A stretch of DNA of 64,000 nucleotides, taken from contig JAMWET010001638.1 of the NCBI GenBank assembly GCA_024036415.1, positions 1-64,000 of the forward strand, in the 5' to 3' direction. The notes below the pieces were generated by a model, which saw only the letters and a program-made list of their open reading frames with translations, was not told where the DNA came from and ran no database searches. Below are positions 23,810 to 35,580 of the stretch, piece after piece (position 1 is the stretch's first letter; each line of letters starts with the position of its first letter). A program made the translations under genes and the position numbers. The DNA is from Prochilodus magdalenae (lineage: Eukaryota; Chordata; Actinopteri; Characiformes; Prochilodontidae).

Positions 23810-25768
23810 CAGTCTGACAGTAATAACTGTAGAGAGATTATAATCCAGTATGAATCTGCAGCGTGTGTAGTGTTTACAGTCCTGACGGTTAATAACTGTA
23901 GAGAGATTATAATAGAGACCCCCCCCCCCCCGATTATAATCCAGTATGAATCTGCAGCGTGTGTAGTGTTTACAGTCTGACAGTAATAACTGTAGAGAGA
24001 TTATAATCCAGTATGAATCTGCAGCGTGTGTAGTGTTTAGAGTCTGACGGTAATAACTGTGGAGGGATTATAATCCAGTATGAATCTGCAGCGTGTGTAG
24101 TGTTTACAGTCTGACGGTAATAACTGTGGGGTGATTATAATCCAGTATGAATTTGCAGCGTGTGTAGCGTTTACAGTCTGACGGTAATAACTGTGGAGGG
24201 ATTATAATCCGGTATGAATCTGCAGCGTGTGTAGTGTTTACAGTCTGACGGTGATATCTGTGGAGTGATTATTAATCCAGAATGAATCTGCAGCGTGTGT
24301 AGCGTTTACAGTCTGACGGTAATAACTGTGGGTGGATTATAATCCGGTATGTATCTGCAGCGTGTGTAGTGTTTACGGTCTGACGGTAAAGACTGTGGAG
24401 GGATTATTATCCGGTATGAATCTGCAGCGTGTGTAGTGTTTACAGTCTGACGGTAATAACTGTGGAGGGATTATAATCCAGTATGAATCTGCAGCGTGGT
24501 GTAGTGTGTTTACAGTCTGACTGTAATAACTGTGGAGGGATTATAATCCTGTATGAATCTGCAGCGTGTGTAGCGTTTACAGTCTGACGGTAATAACTGT
24601 GGAGGGATTATAATCCGGTATGAATCTGCAGCGTGTGTGGCGTTTACAGTCTGACGGTAATAACTGTGGGAAGGATTATAATCCAGTATGAATCTGCAGC
24701 GTGTGTATGTGTACAGTCTGACGGTAATAACTGTGGAGGGATTATAATCCAGTATGTATCTGCAGCGTGTGTAGTGTTTTACAGTCTGACGGTAATAACT
24801 GTGGAGGGATTATATCCAGTATGTATCTGGGCAGCGTGTGTAGTGTTTTACAGTCTGACGGTAATAACTGTTTAGGGATTATGATCCAGTATGAATCTGC
24901 AGCGTGTGTAGTGTTTACAGTCTGACGGTAATAACTGTTTAGGGATTATGAATCCGGTATGAATCTGCAGCGTGTGTAGCGTTTACAGTCTGACGGTAAT
25001 AACTGTGGAGGGATTATAATCCGGTATGAATCTGCAGCCTGTGTAGTGTTTACAGTCTGACGGTAATAACTGTGGAGGGATTATAATCCGGTATGAATCT
25101 GTAGCCTGTGTAGTGTTTACAGTCTGACGGTAATAACTGTGGAGTGATTATAATGCGGTATGAATCTGCAGCGTGTGTAGCGTGTACAGTCTGACGGTAA
25201 TAACTGTGGAGGGATTATAATCCAGTATGAATCTGCAGCGTGTGTAGCGTTTAAAGTCTGACGGTAATAACTGTGGAGGGATTAATCCTGTATGAATCTG
25301 CAGCGTGTGTAGCGTTTACAGTCTGACGGTAATAACTGTGGAGTGATTATAATCCGGTATGAATCTGCAGCGTGTGTAGAGTTTACAGGTCTGACGGTAA
25401 TAACTGTAGAGGGATTATAATCCAGTATGAATCTGCAGCGTGTGTAGCGTTTACAGTCCTGACGGTAATAACTGTGGAGGGATTATAATCCAGTATGAAT
25501 CTGCAGCGTGTGTAGTGTGTACAGTCTGACGGTAATAACTGTGGAGTGATTATAATCCAGTATGAATCTGCAGCGTGTGTAGCGTTTACAGTCTGACTGT
25601 AATAACTGTGGAGTGATTATAATCCAGTATGAATCTGCAGCGTGTGTAGTGTTTACAGTCTGACGGTAATAACTGTGGAGGGATTATAATCCAGTATGAA
25701 TCTGCAGCGTGTGTAGTGTTTACAGTCTGACGGTAATAACTGTGGAGGGATTATAATCCAGTATGAAT
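23810..25768. repeat. 67-bp minisatellite, right arm
   Basis: This is the reverse complement of the left array, with about 29 units. It has many one- or two-base indels and a 13-C run at about 23,919-23,931 that the left arm lacks. It ends next to the exon 3 acceptor at 25,813. Confidence 0.97.
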
Positions 25769-25813
25769 GATGTGATGAGTTGGTCTAACGTGGTCTTCCT
25801 TCTTCTGTTCCAG

Positions 25814-26033
25814 CATCGATAAAGTCTCGAAGGTGGCCTCCCCAGTTCTGGTCATTCACGGGACGGAGGACGAGGTCATCGATTTCTCCCACGGCCTGGC
25901 CATCTACGAGCGTTGCCCGCGCGCCGTGGAGCCACTGTGGGTGGAAGGCGCCGGGCACAACGACATCGAGCTGTACGCTCAGTACCTGGAGAGACTGAAG
26001 CAGTTCATCTCCTTCGAGCTGGCTACCTCCTGA
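25814..26033 (+). CDS. abhd17c: ABHD17 depalmitoylase, last coding exon (right-arm copy)
   Basis: This is the mirror copy on the plus strand. A pyrimidine-rich tract ending TTCTGTTCCAG gives a good splice acceptor at 25,813. The exon then reads (S)[16 protein letters not shown] and so on to a TGA at 26,031-26,033. The Asp of HGTEDEV and the His of GAGHND are present, while the nucleophile Ser exon is absent. The reading frame is intact even though flanking noncoding DNA in this arm carries many small indels. Upstream lie a 67-bp minisatellite and then the palindrome centre, with no exon 1 or 2 in between. The copy therefore cannot encode a whole enzyme unless its 5' exons lie outside the window. 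Confidence 0.85.
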
Positions 26034-27906
26034 ACTGCACCCTCCAGACCAAGGCACATGTTCTGATGAGCTCCTCTCTAAGCAGGGCCGAGGAGCACCA
26101 TCAAGTATTTGCACTTGCCGAGACGAAAGCGACATCTGAACTCTTGTCCTCCTGGAGGCTCTGCGGTGGTGTTAATAAGGAACAGGGCCTTTCCATCTCT
26201 ACAGGGGGGAGAATGTTTTAGCGTTTTACTGATTTTGATTAACCTGGTGTTGTTTTCTACCTGATGAAGAATTTTTCCAGTTTTTTGCACCGCAGACTTT
26301 GCGTATCTTTTGTGTTTTGAGTCGTTTCGCTGATTTTGATTTGATCTGTTTTGTAAGCGCCCGACCTCGTGGGGCGAATTAACGGATGCACTTTTACCGT
26401 GCGGATATTTTCAGGTGACCACTGCGTTTATTTTTATGCTCTGATGATTTCCTTCGGAATTTTTTTCGTGGCATTCCATCGAATTCTCTCCGGCTGAGAG
26501 CGCTCTCGAGTTTTTTTGTTTTTTTTTTGCGTTATGAGGCCAGTCTGCGCACGCGGCGGTTGTGTGTCTTTTGTTTGCGTGGTGAAAGAATACTGCCCAG
26601 GGAAAATACCGCTCAGCTGCAGGTGAACCGGAATAGGAAACCCCTGCCTCGTTGGAGGAGAGAACCACTCTGGGTTGCGCAGGGGTTCCGGTTCCCCGTC
26701 CGTCTGGCTCTGGAGCATGGTGCTTTGTGTTATTACGTTGATCAGGGCATTGTTACTCCGTAGACACTACAATACACCACGGCGGTTTCGTGACTGAGCG
26801 GACGATGATAATGTGAAGTCATAGCTTTTTCTTTAGCGCCAACACTACATCGGTAAGCCTTACGCTCCGCGGATGTTTAGCTCCAGGTTTTCCGGTTTTC
26901 TGGGGGGGGTCGATGCTAGCCGTTGCTCTTCGAACGAGGAACTTGAACTCGGTTATTTCTCGAGGGGTGGGCTTTTCTTTGGCTGCGGCGGGGGGCTAAC
27001 GCTAGCTGCTGCTCTTCTTAAATGAGAATCACTGTGAAACTGAACTTGGGCAAAACAACGGTAAGGTACAAAGTGGAACACTGATCGCATCGAGCCATTT
27101 CTCCAAGCTTTCGCAGCTTCCTCTCCATTCCAGACATCTACTCCGCCCCGGAGGATGCGTAGGAGCCGGAGTAGCTAGACGAGGGACAGTAAGGAAGCTG
27201 GACAGGTTTACTTTTCGTTAGGCGTAAGAAAGGCCGCTTCGGAAATGTTAACGTATTCGGACGGTTTAGGGTTAGCACCGGGCGGCCTCGGACGTGTTCC
27301 GACGTGCGGTTGGAGAAGGAGCTCCGGGGGTCTGATTGGAGCGGCTGGGAATACCGTGTGATTTGTCAACATGAGCGACTTTCGGGCTAGCGTAGTTTCG
27401 GGCAGGTGGGGTGAATCTCTGTGGGGTTGAGTCTGTGTATTTGCTGTACGGTGAAGCAGTGGCGGTTTGTGAGTGTGTGCGTAAACGGGATGTCGTCTTG
27501 TTTCTCATGTCGTTTCTTTGCGGGGGGTCCTGATTGGCGGGGGGGAGGGGAGGTTGGGAGGTGGCTCCCGAGACCCTTATTTCAGCCTCCTCGGTCTTTT
27601 CGATCGAGACTCTTTTTAAAGAATGACTGAACACGCCCCTAACTGAGCCCCGTCATTGTTTTTTGATACTGAAGTTTTTACGATGTTTTTTCCAGTACTT
27701 ATTAATATTATCTTTACACCTCTTTTACTGCTGGTTTGTAAGATAATCTGTACTGTACACGCCGATCTCCTCTCTATAGATATGTAAAACAGGAAGTAAA
27801 TGGTATTTAACCTTTTTAATGAGTTTGACACTGGAATCACTGAATGCGAGTATAATAATAAAGGTAAAAGAAGAAACCGTAGTTGGTACAAACCGTGCTA
27901 GTGTAC

Positions 27907-27937
<31 letters not shown>

Positions 27938-28062
27938 GGAAAAAGCCTTAAATGTGCCGTGAGACAGATTACTACTCTCTTTCTGTTGGCTGTTGCTTCC
28001 AGGCAACACGCTGGATGTTGTATTGCTATGTAATGGAATAAAGGATGCATGGAATCTTAAAC
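26034..28062 (+). other. abhd17c: 3' UTR of abhd17c exon copy, right arm
   Basis: About 2.0 kb runs from the stop codon to AATAAA at 28,037-28,042, followed by a GT-rich stretch suitable for cleavage. An earlier AATAAA sits at 27,857-27,862, just before a TTA-type trinucleotide run. The middle part (about 26,380-27,620) is rich in CpG. The extent is inferred. Confidence 0.5.
28037..28042 (+). terminator. Candidate poly(A) signal, right arm
   Basis: A canonical AATAAA is followed about 25-40 bases later by a GT-rich stretch. The mirror motif is at 7,185-7,190. Confidence 0.5.
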
Positions 28063-28259
28063 ACGCGTGTTCTAATGTGGTGTTATGAAGCCGTATGTGC
28101 CGGAACGCTATTTCACGAAAGCAGGGTTTCCCCGTTAGCCTTGAATCTGTTCACTGATGGTCGAACCTTTTAACCGCTTATGGATCCTGGACAGCTGCTG
28201 GGCGCATCAGGCACTTGGTTCGTAGAAGGACTGCTTCGTTCGGATGCTCCCCCCCCCGT

Positions 28260-28990
28260 AGCTCATCTACGAATGCTCAAACTGCTGTGGGGGAACTCTT
28301 GGGGTTGAGATGAAGGCTACAGATGAGCTACAGATGATGACCAGTTTCTGCAGGACCTCAGATCTTGCTTTCCAACACGTGTGCCGTCCTGTGGTCTATA
28401 CCCGGACAACATTCCGGTTTTAGGATGGTTGCTACTACCGTTCTGCCACTCCACACACACTGGTACGTTCTCATAGGTAATCCGCTCACTGGACACATCA
28501 TGAGGAGCTGGGATTGGATTTGGCATGGACTGGACAAGTGTCTGATCTAAGAGGGTCTGAACGTTGATGTGGCCTCCATCCAAAGACTTGGACGGCTAGG
28601 ACAGATTTGGTGGATGCCTTCTCTGGCGGTTCCCTGGTTGTTCCAGGTAGTTCCCACAGATGTCCACGAAGATTCCGATCTGGGGATTCCGCAGGCCAGT
28701 CCAGATGTGTGAATGCTCCTGAATGGGCTTCATGCACATCAGTCACGTTTGCAGCCCTGTGGATGCCAGAACTGTCATCTTGGAATGTCGGGATAGGAAA
28801 GCTATGGAGATAAGATGATGAGCTGCTGGGCTGTGAGATGTGATCTCTGACGTGATCTTTCATTGTTCCCTCAGTGACCGCATATCTTGGTTGACTGTAT
28901 TTTGGAGAGGGACCATTATGCAAATTAGATCCCCTACAGTGGACCACCAAAATAAACAGGTCCCTCCATTTTGTGCTATGTAGCGGTCCT
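28260..28990 (-). pseudogene. Tc1/mariner-like transposon relic, right arm
   Basis: This is the mirror of the left relic and keeps the WPAESPDRN motif on the minus strand. It contains a 37-bp segment (28,544-28,580) inverted relative to the left arm. Confidence 0.45.
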
Positions 28991-29564
28991 TCTACACCGC
29001 CCCCCGGCCCCGGCCCGCCTTGTGCACTGGGTACCACTGTTCCATAGAGCATAGCTGTAAATCACTTCTGCTACAGCTTGTTGGAAGAGCCTGCTGAATT
29101 GGACGTGCTGGTTGGTGGAGCACCGAGCCTTCTCCTTTAGGGGCCCAGGAGCGATGAAGTCTGGCTGAGGGCCAGGAGTGCTGCCGGAGTGAGGAGCCTG
29201 AGGAGCTTTCGTGCCAAAAACCCTGCTTTACTCGCCTCCAGCTCCACATACCAGTGAGGGGAGAACAGCAAGGAGAGTGGAGTCACCTACTGGGACTGGG
29301 TCCACCCTGCTGCACCCCCGCCCCCCATGTTTACTCCACAACCTGGTGAAACACCTCTTCCAGGACTCGCCAGCTCATCGGAAGAAATCCAGATGCATGT
29401 CTACACAACCAGGGTGACGGGACCTTTCCCTAAAGGTGAATGTGGGATCAGGAGCCCATGGTCCCAGGAAAATGGGGAATACCGGAGGATCTCTTTGTGC
29501 TCTACAACTCAACAACAAACCCCCATGCTGGTTCTACAGTGGCAGATGAGCCAGATAAATTATG

Positions 29565-29875
29565 ACCACCTCAGTGTATCTGCACTCTTTCAGTTCTATC
29601 AGCTCCATGGACCATATAGGAGCACTCTGCAGTTCTATAGTTACCGACTGTAGTTGGTGGTGAGTGCTGGTGTGAGTGGGTAGGGGCACAGCAGTGCTGG
29701 GCGCCTCAGTGTCACTGCTTGGACTGAGAATCGTCCACCAACCAAAACTATCCAGCATCCGGCAGCGTCCTGTGGGCACTGGTGAAGGGACTACTAGAGG
29801 ATGACCAACACTGCACTGTGCAGCAGTAATTAGACGAGCTACAGTCAGATGGTGAGGATGGTTGATCACTTAAAG
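29565..29875 (-). mobile_element. MITE-like DNA transposon copy, right arm
   Basis: This is the mirror of the left copy at 5,400-5,710, with small indels. It is noncoding. Confidence 0.7.
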
Positions 29876-30059
29876 GAATTATTTGGAAACTAAAGTTCAT
29901 GTAAAACAGGAAATCTGAACATTTTGGCCCTTGCAAAAATAAAATAAAACACCCACCCAAATTTCAAAGAGTGGGAACATGGCAAAATCAGCATACGGTC
30001 AACGGAGGGTCAGCCTTCCCGCACACGTGCTTCAGAAATGTAGGGTGTGTAGGTTCAAC

Positions 30060-30805
30060 ATGAGGCCTTGTAAGGAGTATTACAGCTCTGGAACTCTGAA
30101 TATGACCCAAATACAGAACAGCCAATCAGAACAGGGCTCATTTACATAGTCACCTATTTCTCCAACAGTTAAATAGCCCTGCCCATTCACCACTAAACTC
30201 AGTGTTTCAGCTCTTCAGCTCTGAATATGACCCAAATACAGAACAGCCAATCAGAACAGGGCTCATTTACATAGTCACCTATTTCTCCAACAGTTAAATA
30301 GTCCCGCCCATTCACCACTAAACTCAGTGTTTCAGCTCTGCCAGCTTCTGTGAATATGGACCCCAAATACAGGACAGCAATCAGAACCAAAGCTCATTTA
30401 CATATATTTAACCTATATCTATCATAGTTGTTTAGCCCCGCCCATTCACCACTAAACTCATAAGGAGTGATTCAGCTCTGCAGCTCTTGAGTAGTTTTCT
30501 GAATATGACCCAAATACAGGACAGCCAATCAGAACCAAGCTCATTTACATATATTTACCTATATCTCCCATAGTTGTTTAGCCCCGCCCATTTTCTACTA
30601 ATCTTATAAAGAGTGATTCAGCTCTGAATATGGCCCAAATATAGAACAGCCAATCAGAACAGAGCTCATTTGCATATATTTACATATATCTTTCATAGTT
30701 GTTTAGCCCCGCCCATTCACCAGTAATCTTATAAGGAGTGATTCAGCTCTGCAGCTCTGAATATGACCCAAATACAGGACAGCCAATCAGAGCAGCTGTT
30801 GAGCT
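30060..30805 (-). repeat. CCAAT/GC-box tandem array, right arm
   Basis: This is the mirror of 4,475-5,225, again with six units showing CAGCCAATCAGA and GCCCCGCCC. The unit at about 30,345-30,410 has a cluster of single-base gains and losses, including a missing C in the CCAAT box, that the left arm lacks. Confidence 0.85.
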
Positions 30806-31389
30806 TGTTGATGGGATCGGGCCCGAGCCTGTCTCCGGGTTTCCTGTGTCGTACGTAGGTGGCCTGGAAAGCTCAGCGAATTTCCAGCAGAATGACTTGG
30901 ACACGGATCTTGAGGAAGTTGCCTGCCACTTTATCCACCGTCCCAGTTCCCACTGGGACTGACTGCGGTTCACACACTCTACCGCACAGCCTGCCACCTC
31001 ACACAGTCATCCACATCCCACCCCGATACCGCAGGAAGACCGGGCGGTTACGTTTCCGCAGGACCTGCTCTTTGTCTCGCGTCCTCGAGAGAGCTGCTAA
31101 CTGAAGTGGTAATGAGTTTTCAGGACCTGATGTATCGGCTTCGCTCCCGGGAATGGCACATATACCGACTCCAGTCTGGAATTTCAGGTCAGTGGTATCT
31201 GTTAGAGGGACCCTGCTGTTACCTGTGGCTTCCTACCGCTCACCGCACCGCTGTCTACAGGTGAACGAGTGTCACTGGGGAAACCAGCATACCTCCGCTG
31301 TCACATGGGAAGGAGCACCTAAAGCTTTTGTCCTCCGCTTACCAAGGCCCAGACCCCAAGCTCTTCTGTCCATCAACACGGGACGAAGA

Positions 31390-33020
31390 GCACATTCTCC
31401 TAAAACACTCAACGCCTTCTCCTAAAAACACTCAACACTCCTCATTCTTAAAAAACAGTCAACACTTCTCCTAAAATTACTCGAACACTTCTCCTTAAAA
31501 AACTCAACAACTCAACACTTCTGCCTAAACCTCTCCTAAAAACACTCTAAAACACTTTTCTAAAACACTAGACACTTCCCCATAAACACTCAACACTTCT
31601 TATAAAACACTTAATGCTTCTCCTAAAACACCTAACACTTCTCCTAAACACTCAACGCTTTTCCTAAAACACTCAACACTTCTCCTAAACACTCAACACT
31701 CCTTCTAAAACACTCAACCATTCCCCTAAAACACTCAACCATTCCCCTAAAACACTCTTCCTCCTTAAAACTTAACATTCTCAACGTTCCTTCTAAAACA
31801 CTCACTTCCCCTAAAACACTCAACCATTCCCCTAAAACACTCAACACTTCTCCTAAACACTCAACACTCCTTCTAAACACTCATTGCTTCTCTTAAACAC
31901 TCAACACTCCTCCCAAAACACTCAACTTGCCCTTAAACACTCAACACTTCTTCTAAACCACTCAATGCTTCTCCTAAAACACTTAACACTTCTAAACACT
32001 TAATGCTTCTCCTAAAACACTCAACACTTCCCCTAAAACACTCCTAAAACTCAACACTTCTCCTAAAAAACTCAACACACTTAAACACTTAGCACTCCTA
32101 AACACTCCAACACTCACAATTCTTCCTAAAACACTCAACACTCCTCCTAAAACACTCAACACGCCTCCTAAAACACTCAACACTTCTCATAAAAAACTCT
32201 CAACACTTCTCCTAAAACACTCTCCTAAAAAAAACACTTCTCTAACACTCCTTCTAAAACACTCAACACTTCTCCTAAAACACTCAAACACTTCTCCTAA
32301 AACACTCAACACTTCTCCTAAAACGCTCTAAACACTTCTTCCCTAAAAACACTCAACACCTCCTAAACACTCAAACACTTTTTCCTAACAACTCTCAAAT
32401 ACTTCTCCTAAAACACTCAACACTTCTCCTAAAACACTCAACACTTCTCTTAACACACTCAACACTTCTCCTAAAAACACTCAACACTCCTCCTAAAACA
32501 CTCAACAACTTCTTCTCAAAAACATTCAACGCTTCTTCTAAAACACTCAACACTTCCCCTAAAACACTCAACATTTCCCCTAAAAACTCTTAACACTCCT
32601 AAAACTCAACACTTCTCCTAAGACACTCAACACTTCTCCTAAACACTCAACACTTCCCCTAAAACACTCAACACTTCCTCTAAAACACTCAACACTTCTC
32701 CTAATACACTCAACAATTCTTCTAAAACATTCAACGCTTCTTCTAAAACACTCAACACTTCTCCTAAAACACTCAACATTTCCCCTAAAAACTCTTAACA
32801 CTCCTAAAACTCAACACTTCTCCTAAGACACTCAACACTTCTCCTAAACACTCAACACTTCTCCTAAGACACTCAACACTTCTCCTAAAACACTTCTCCT
32901 AAACACTCAACACTCCACCTTAAACACTCAACACTTCCCCTTCAACATTTCTCCTAAACAATCAATACTCCTCCTTAAACACTCAACACTTCCCCTACAA
33001 CACCCAACACTTCTCTTAAG
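31390..33020. repeat. 21-bp minisatellite, right arm
   Basis: This is the reverse complement of the left array, with units reading CTCAACACTTCTCCTAAAACA. It is about 1.6 kb long against 2.4 kb in the left arm and has irregular A-run lengths. Confidence 0.95.
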
Positions 33021-34295
33021 CAGTCTGAAGGACTTTTCCTGGGCACTGTCGCCTTTGACTGGTTCGTTGCGAGACGTGGGCCCGGATTCTCTGTACAGCT
33101 GCTCTGTAACTTTTGTTGTAAAAGTCGCATATTAAAAATCTGACTGGACTTTTACGTTACGGTCTCATCGGCCAGACACTCGCGGATGGCAAGCAGGGTT
33201 TATATGTCGTGTGTTAATTCACAAGAGGATAATCTGTTAGAGTAGCCAGAAAACTGGGCCAGGTCAGAACCATGAGAACCAGTACTAGGTACACGGCTGA
33301 GACAGAAGTGGAAAAGGCCAGATAGGCACATGGTCCAAACAGTCAAGGTACAAACTACGTACTTTACCGAAAAGTGGGACTTGGTGTGGTTTATGGCTGC
33401 CCAGACGATCAACAGGCACTCTGGATGCCAAAAATCAGACCTGGAATCTGAACCGAGCCTTAGACGCAGACTGGAGCTAACTAAACTCAGCGGGAAAGTA
33501 GATCTCCAGGACGGAGGTGGGGGTGACCACGGCTGTGGAGGATGCGCCAGTGCCAGCGATGCTGCGGATGGTCACGCACCCGAAGCCGGGTTAAAGAGTG
33601 GCTGGTCTTCCTTTCAGTTGGGCCTGATGCTAACTAATTAAACAGCCCTGACAGACGTCTACTGAGGCGACCTCCTTTTCTAGCCGCTGTGGTCGTAACC
33701 GCATTTTTTCCACTTGTTATTTTCATGCCATTTGAAAACAGTTTCAAGAGGCACTGAAAACCGCAACCAGTGCTATGCCTGTTGTAAACATGCCTCGCTT
33801 TCCTCCGGCAGCAATGCCGCGATTGTCCCCGCAGTGATGTTCTGATTTAAGACCAGGAAAACCCCCTTCGGGTGAGGTATGTCGAAGGTGGGAAGAACTT
33901 ACCAGTGCATCAAGGTGGATTCTTAAGTGTGGAGAGAAGCTTGGCAGATGGCTTTACAGCTCAGAAGTGGAACTCCAGGTCCGTATCGGAGTGGGCTGCG
34001 TTCCCGGTAGCTGAATGTGTTGTTTGCATTGCATGCCGGGCGTCACTACGACAGCTGGAATAGAAGAAAACACCAAAGTAAAACAAACACTCTGTCAAAC
34101 GGATGGATGCAATGCTGCACTACATAATACTGCAGAGCACTGCAAGCAACTTCCAAGCCAGAATTCCCACTCTCCTTCAGGGTGAGTACGGAGATCTGGA
34201 GCAAACCTTTATTGCTAAATTAAAAATAAAATGCACAGTGAAAACATACACAACACATTTACACACACTCAAATTTGGGAAGTTGTGGGCCGGTG
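33021..34295. other. Unique DNA of right arm
   Basis: This is the mirror of 96-1,524. It has no tandem repeat and no recognised coding sequence. Divergence between the arms looks higher here than around the exon. Confidence 0.4.
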
Positions 34296-34299
34296 TGCA

Positions 34300-34600
34300 G
34301 CTTGGTGGGCAGCCTGGTGGGCAGCCTGGTAACCGTAGGGTCGCCGGTTCGATTCCCTGAACTGACAGTAACGACTGAAGTGCCCTTGACCAAGGCACCT
34401 AACACCTAACTGCTCCCCGGGCACCGTGGATAGGGCTGCCCACCGCTCCGGGCAAGTGTGCTCACTGCCCCCTAGTGTGTGTTCACTAGTAAGTGTGTAT
34501 GTGGGTGTTTCACTTCACGGGTGGGTTAAATGCGGTGTACAATTCCCCTGTGTGTGTAAAAGCACCAGTGACACAAAATGGCTCAAAAACTCAGAGAATG
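34300..34600 (+). mobile_element. tRNA-derived SINE
   Basis: A pol III B box (GGTTCGATTCC, about 34,346-34,356) follows a GGTGGGCAGCCTGGTAACC head. The body then carries GAAGTGCCCTTGACCAAGGC, CACCGTGGATAGGGCTGCCC and TTCACTTCACGGGTGGGTTA, a SINE body found in many otophysan fishes. Related copies are at 38,185-38,390 (minus) and 56,455-56,700. Confidence 0.85.
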
Positions 34601-34639
34601 ATTAACCTCATCAAATGCTGTCCCAGTCTCACCAGACTT

Positions 34640-35580
34640 TAAATTCTGGAGGACTGGTGGCTAGGATTCGGATCCCACCGCTGTGGTCCACGTTCTATTC
34701 CCAGGTAAGGAAAGGGGAACCAGCTCGAACCACCATGGTCTGGGGCCAATTCCTTAGTCAGGAAGTCTTCTTTTGAGCACTGGTGGGCCTGGGCCTGGGG
34801 AACCAGCTCTTACCCCTGTGGCCTAGGTTCAAATCCCTGGTGAGGAAAGTCATCTACTAAGCAGTCGTGGGTTGGAGACTAGGGAACGAGCTCTCCCCAC
34901 CATGGCCTGGGTTCAGTTCCCCAGTCAGGGAAGTCCTCTTTTGAGCACTGGTGGACCTGCTCTTAACCCCGTGGCCTAGGATCAGTTCCTTGGTGAGGAA
35001 AGTCATCTATTGAGCAATCGTGGGCTAGAGGTTGGGGAACGAGCTCTCACCTCTGTGGCCAGGGTTTGATTCCCAGCTCAGGGAATTTGTCTTTTGGGCA
35101 GTCGTGGGTTGGTTTTTTGGGGAACCAGCTCTCACCACCATGGCCTGGTCAGGGAAGTCCTCTGGTGAGCCTAGGGTTGAGCAGTTGTGGGCTGGAGGTT
35201 GGGGAACTAGCTCTTACCCCTGTGACCTAGGTTCGATTCACTGGTGAGGGAAAGTCATCTATTGAGCAGTTGTGGGCTGGAGATTGGGGAACTAGCTCTT
35301 ACCTCTGTGGCCAGGGTTCGATTCCCAGCTCAGGGAAGTTGTCTATTGAGCAGTTGTGGGCTGGACTTTGGGGAACCAGCTCTCACCACCATGACCTAGG
35401 TCCAATTCCCCAGTCAGGGAAGTCCTCTTTTGAGCACCGTTGGGCCTGGGCTTGGGGAACCAGCTCTTACCCCTGTGGTCTAAGTTCGATTCCTCGGTGA
35501 GGGAAGCCATCTACTGGTCAGTTTAGGGTTGGAGACTGGGGAACCAGCTCTCACCGCTGTGGCCAGGGTTCAATGGACAA
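34640..35580 (+). repeat. ~84-bp tandem array of tRNA-like units
   Basis: About 11 degenerate units read like GGGGAACTAGCTCTTACC, then CTGTGGCC(T/A)GGGTTCGATTCCC, then AGGGAAGTCATCTATTGAGCA. Each unit has a B-box-like GTTCGATTC or GTTCAATTCC and an A-box-like AGCTCTxACC, so the unit looks tRNA- or SINE-derived. None folds obviously into a full tRNA. Confidence 0.8.

Larger units (their letters stand above)
17636..34342 (-). repeat. Right arm of giant inverted repeat
   Basis: This is the reverse complement of the left arm. Base 34,342 pairs with base 1 of the window, so homology may continue beyond it. The arm differs from the left by scattered substitutions, by extra or missing single bases often in homopolymers, by a shorter 21-bp array and by a 37-bp microinversion at 28,544-28,580. 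Confidence 0.95.

Noticed and set aside
31390..33020. Interstitial telomere-like repeat
   Set aside because: TTTTAGG and CCTAAAA words occur, but the period is 21 bases, with no TTAGGG tandem.
1..34342. Missed-adapter or fold-back single-read artefact as the full explanation
   Set aside because: The arms differ by substitutions, array sizes and a 37-bp microinversion, so they come from two diverged molecules. A haplotype join remains possible.
34640..35580. Cluster of true tRNA genes
   Set aside because: B boxes are present, but no unit shows a full cloverleaf with acceptor and anticodon stems by eye.
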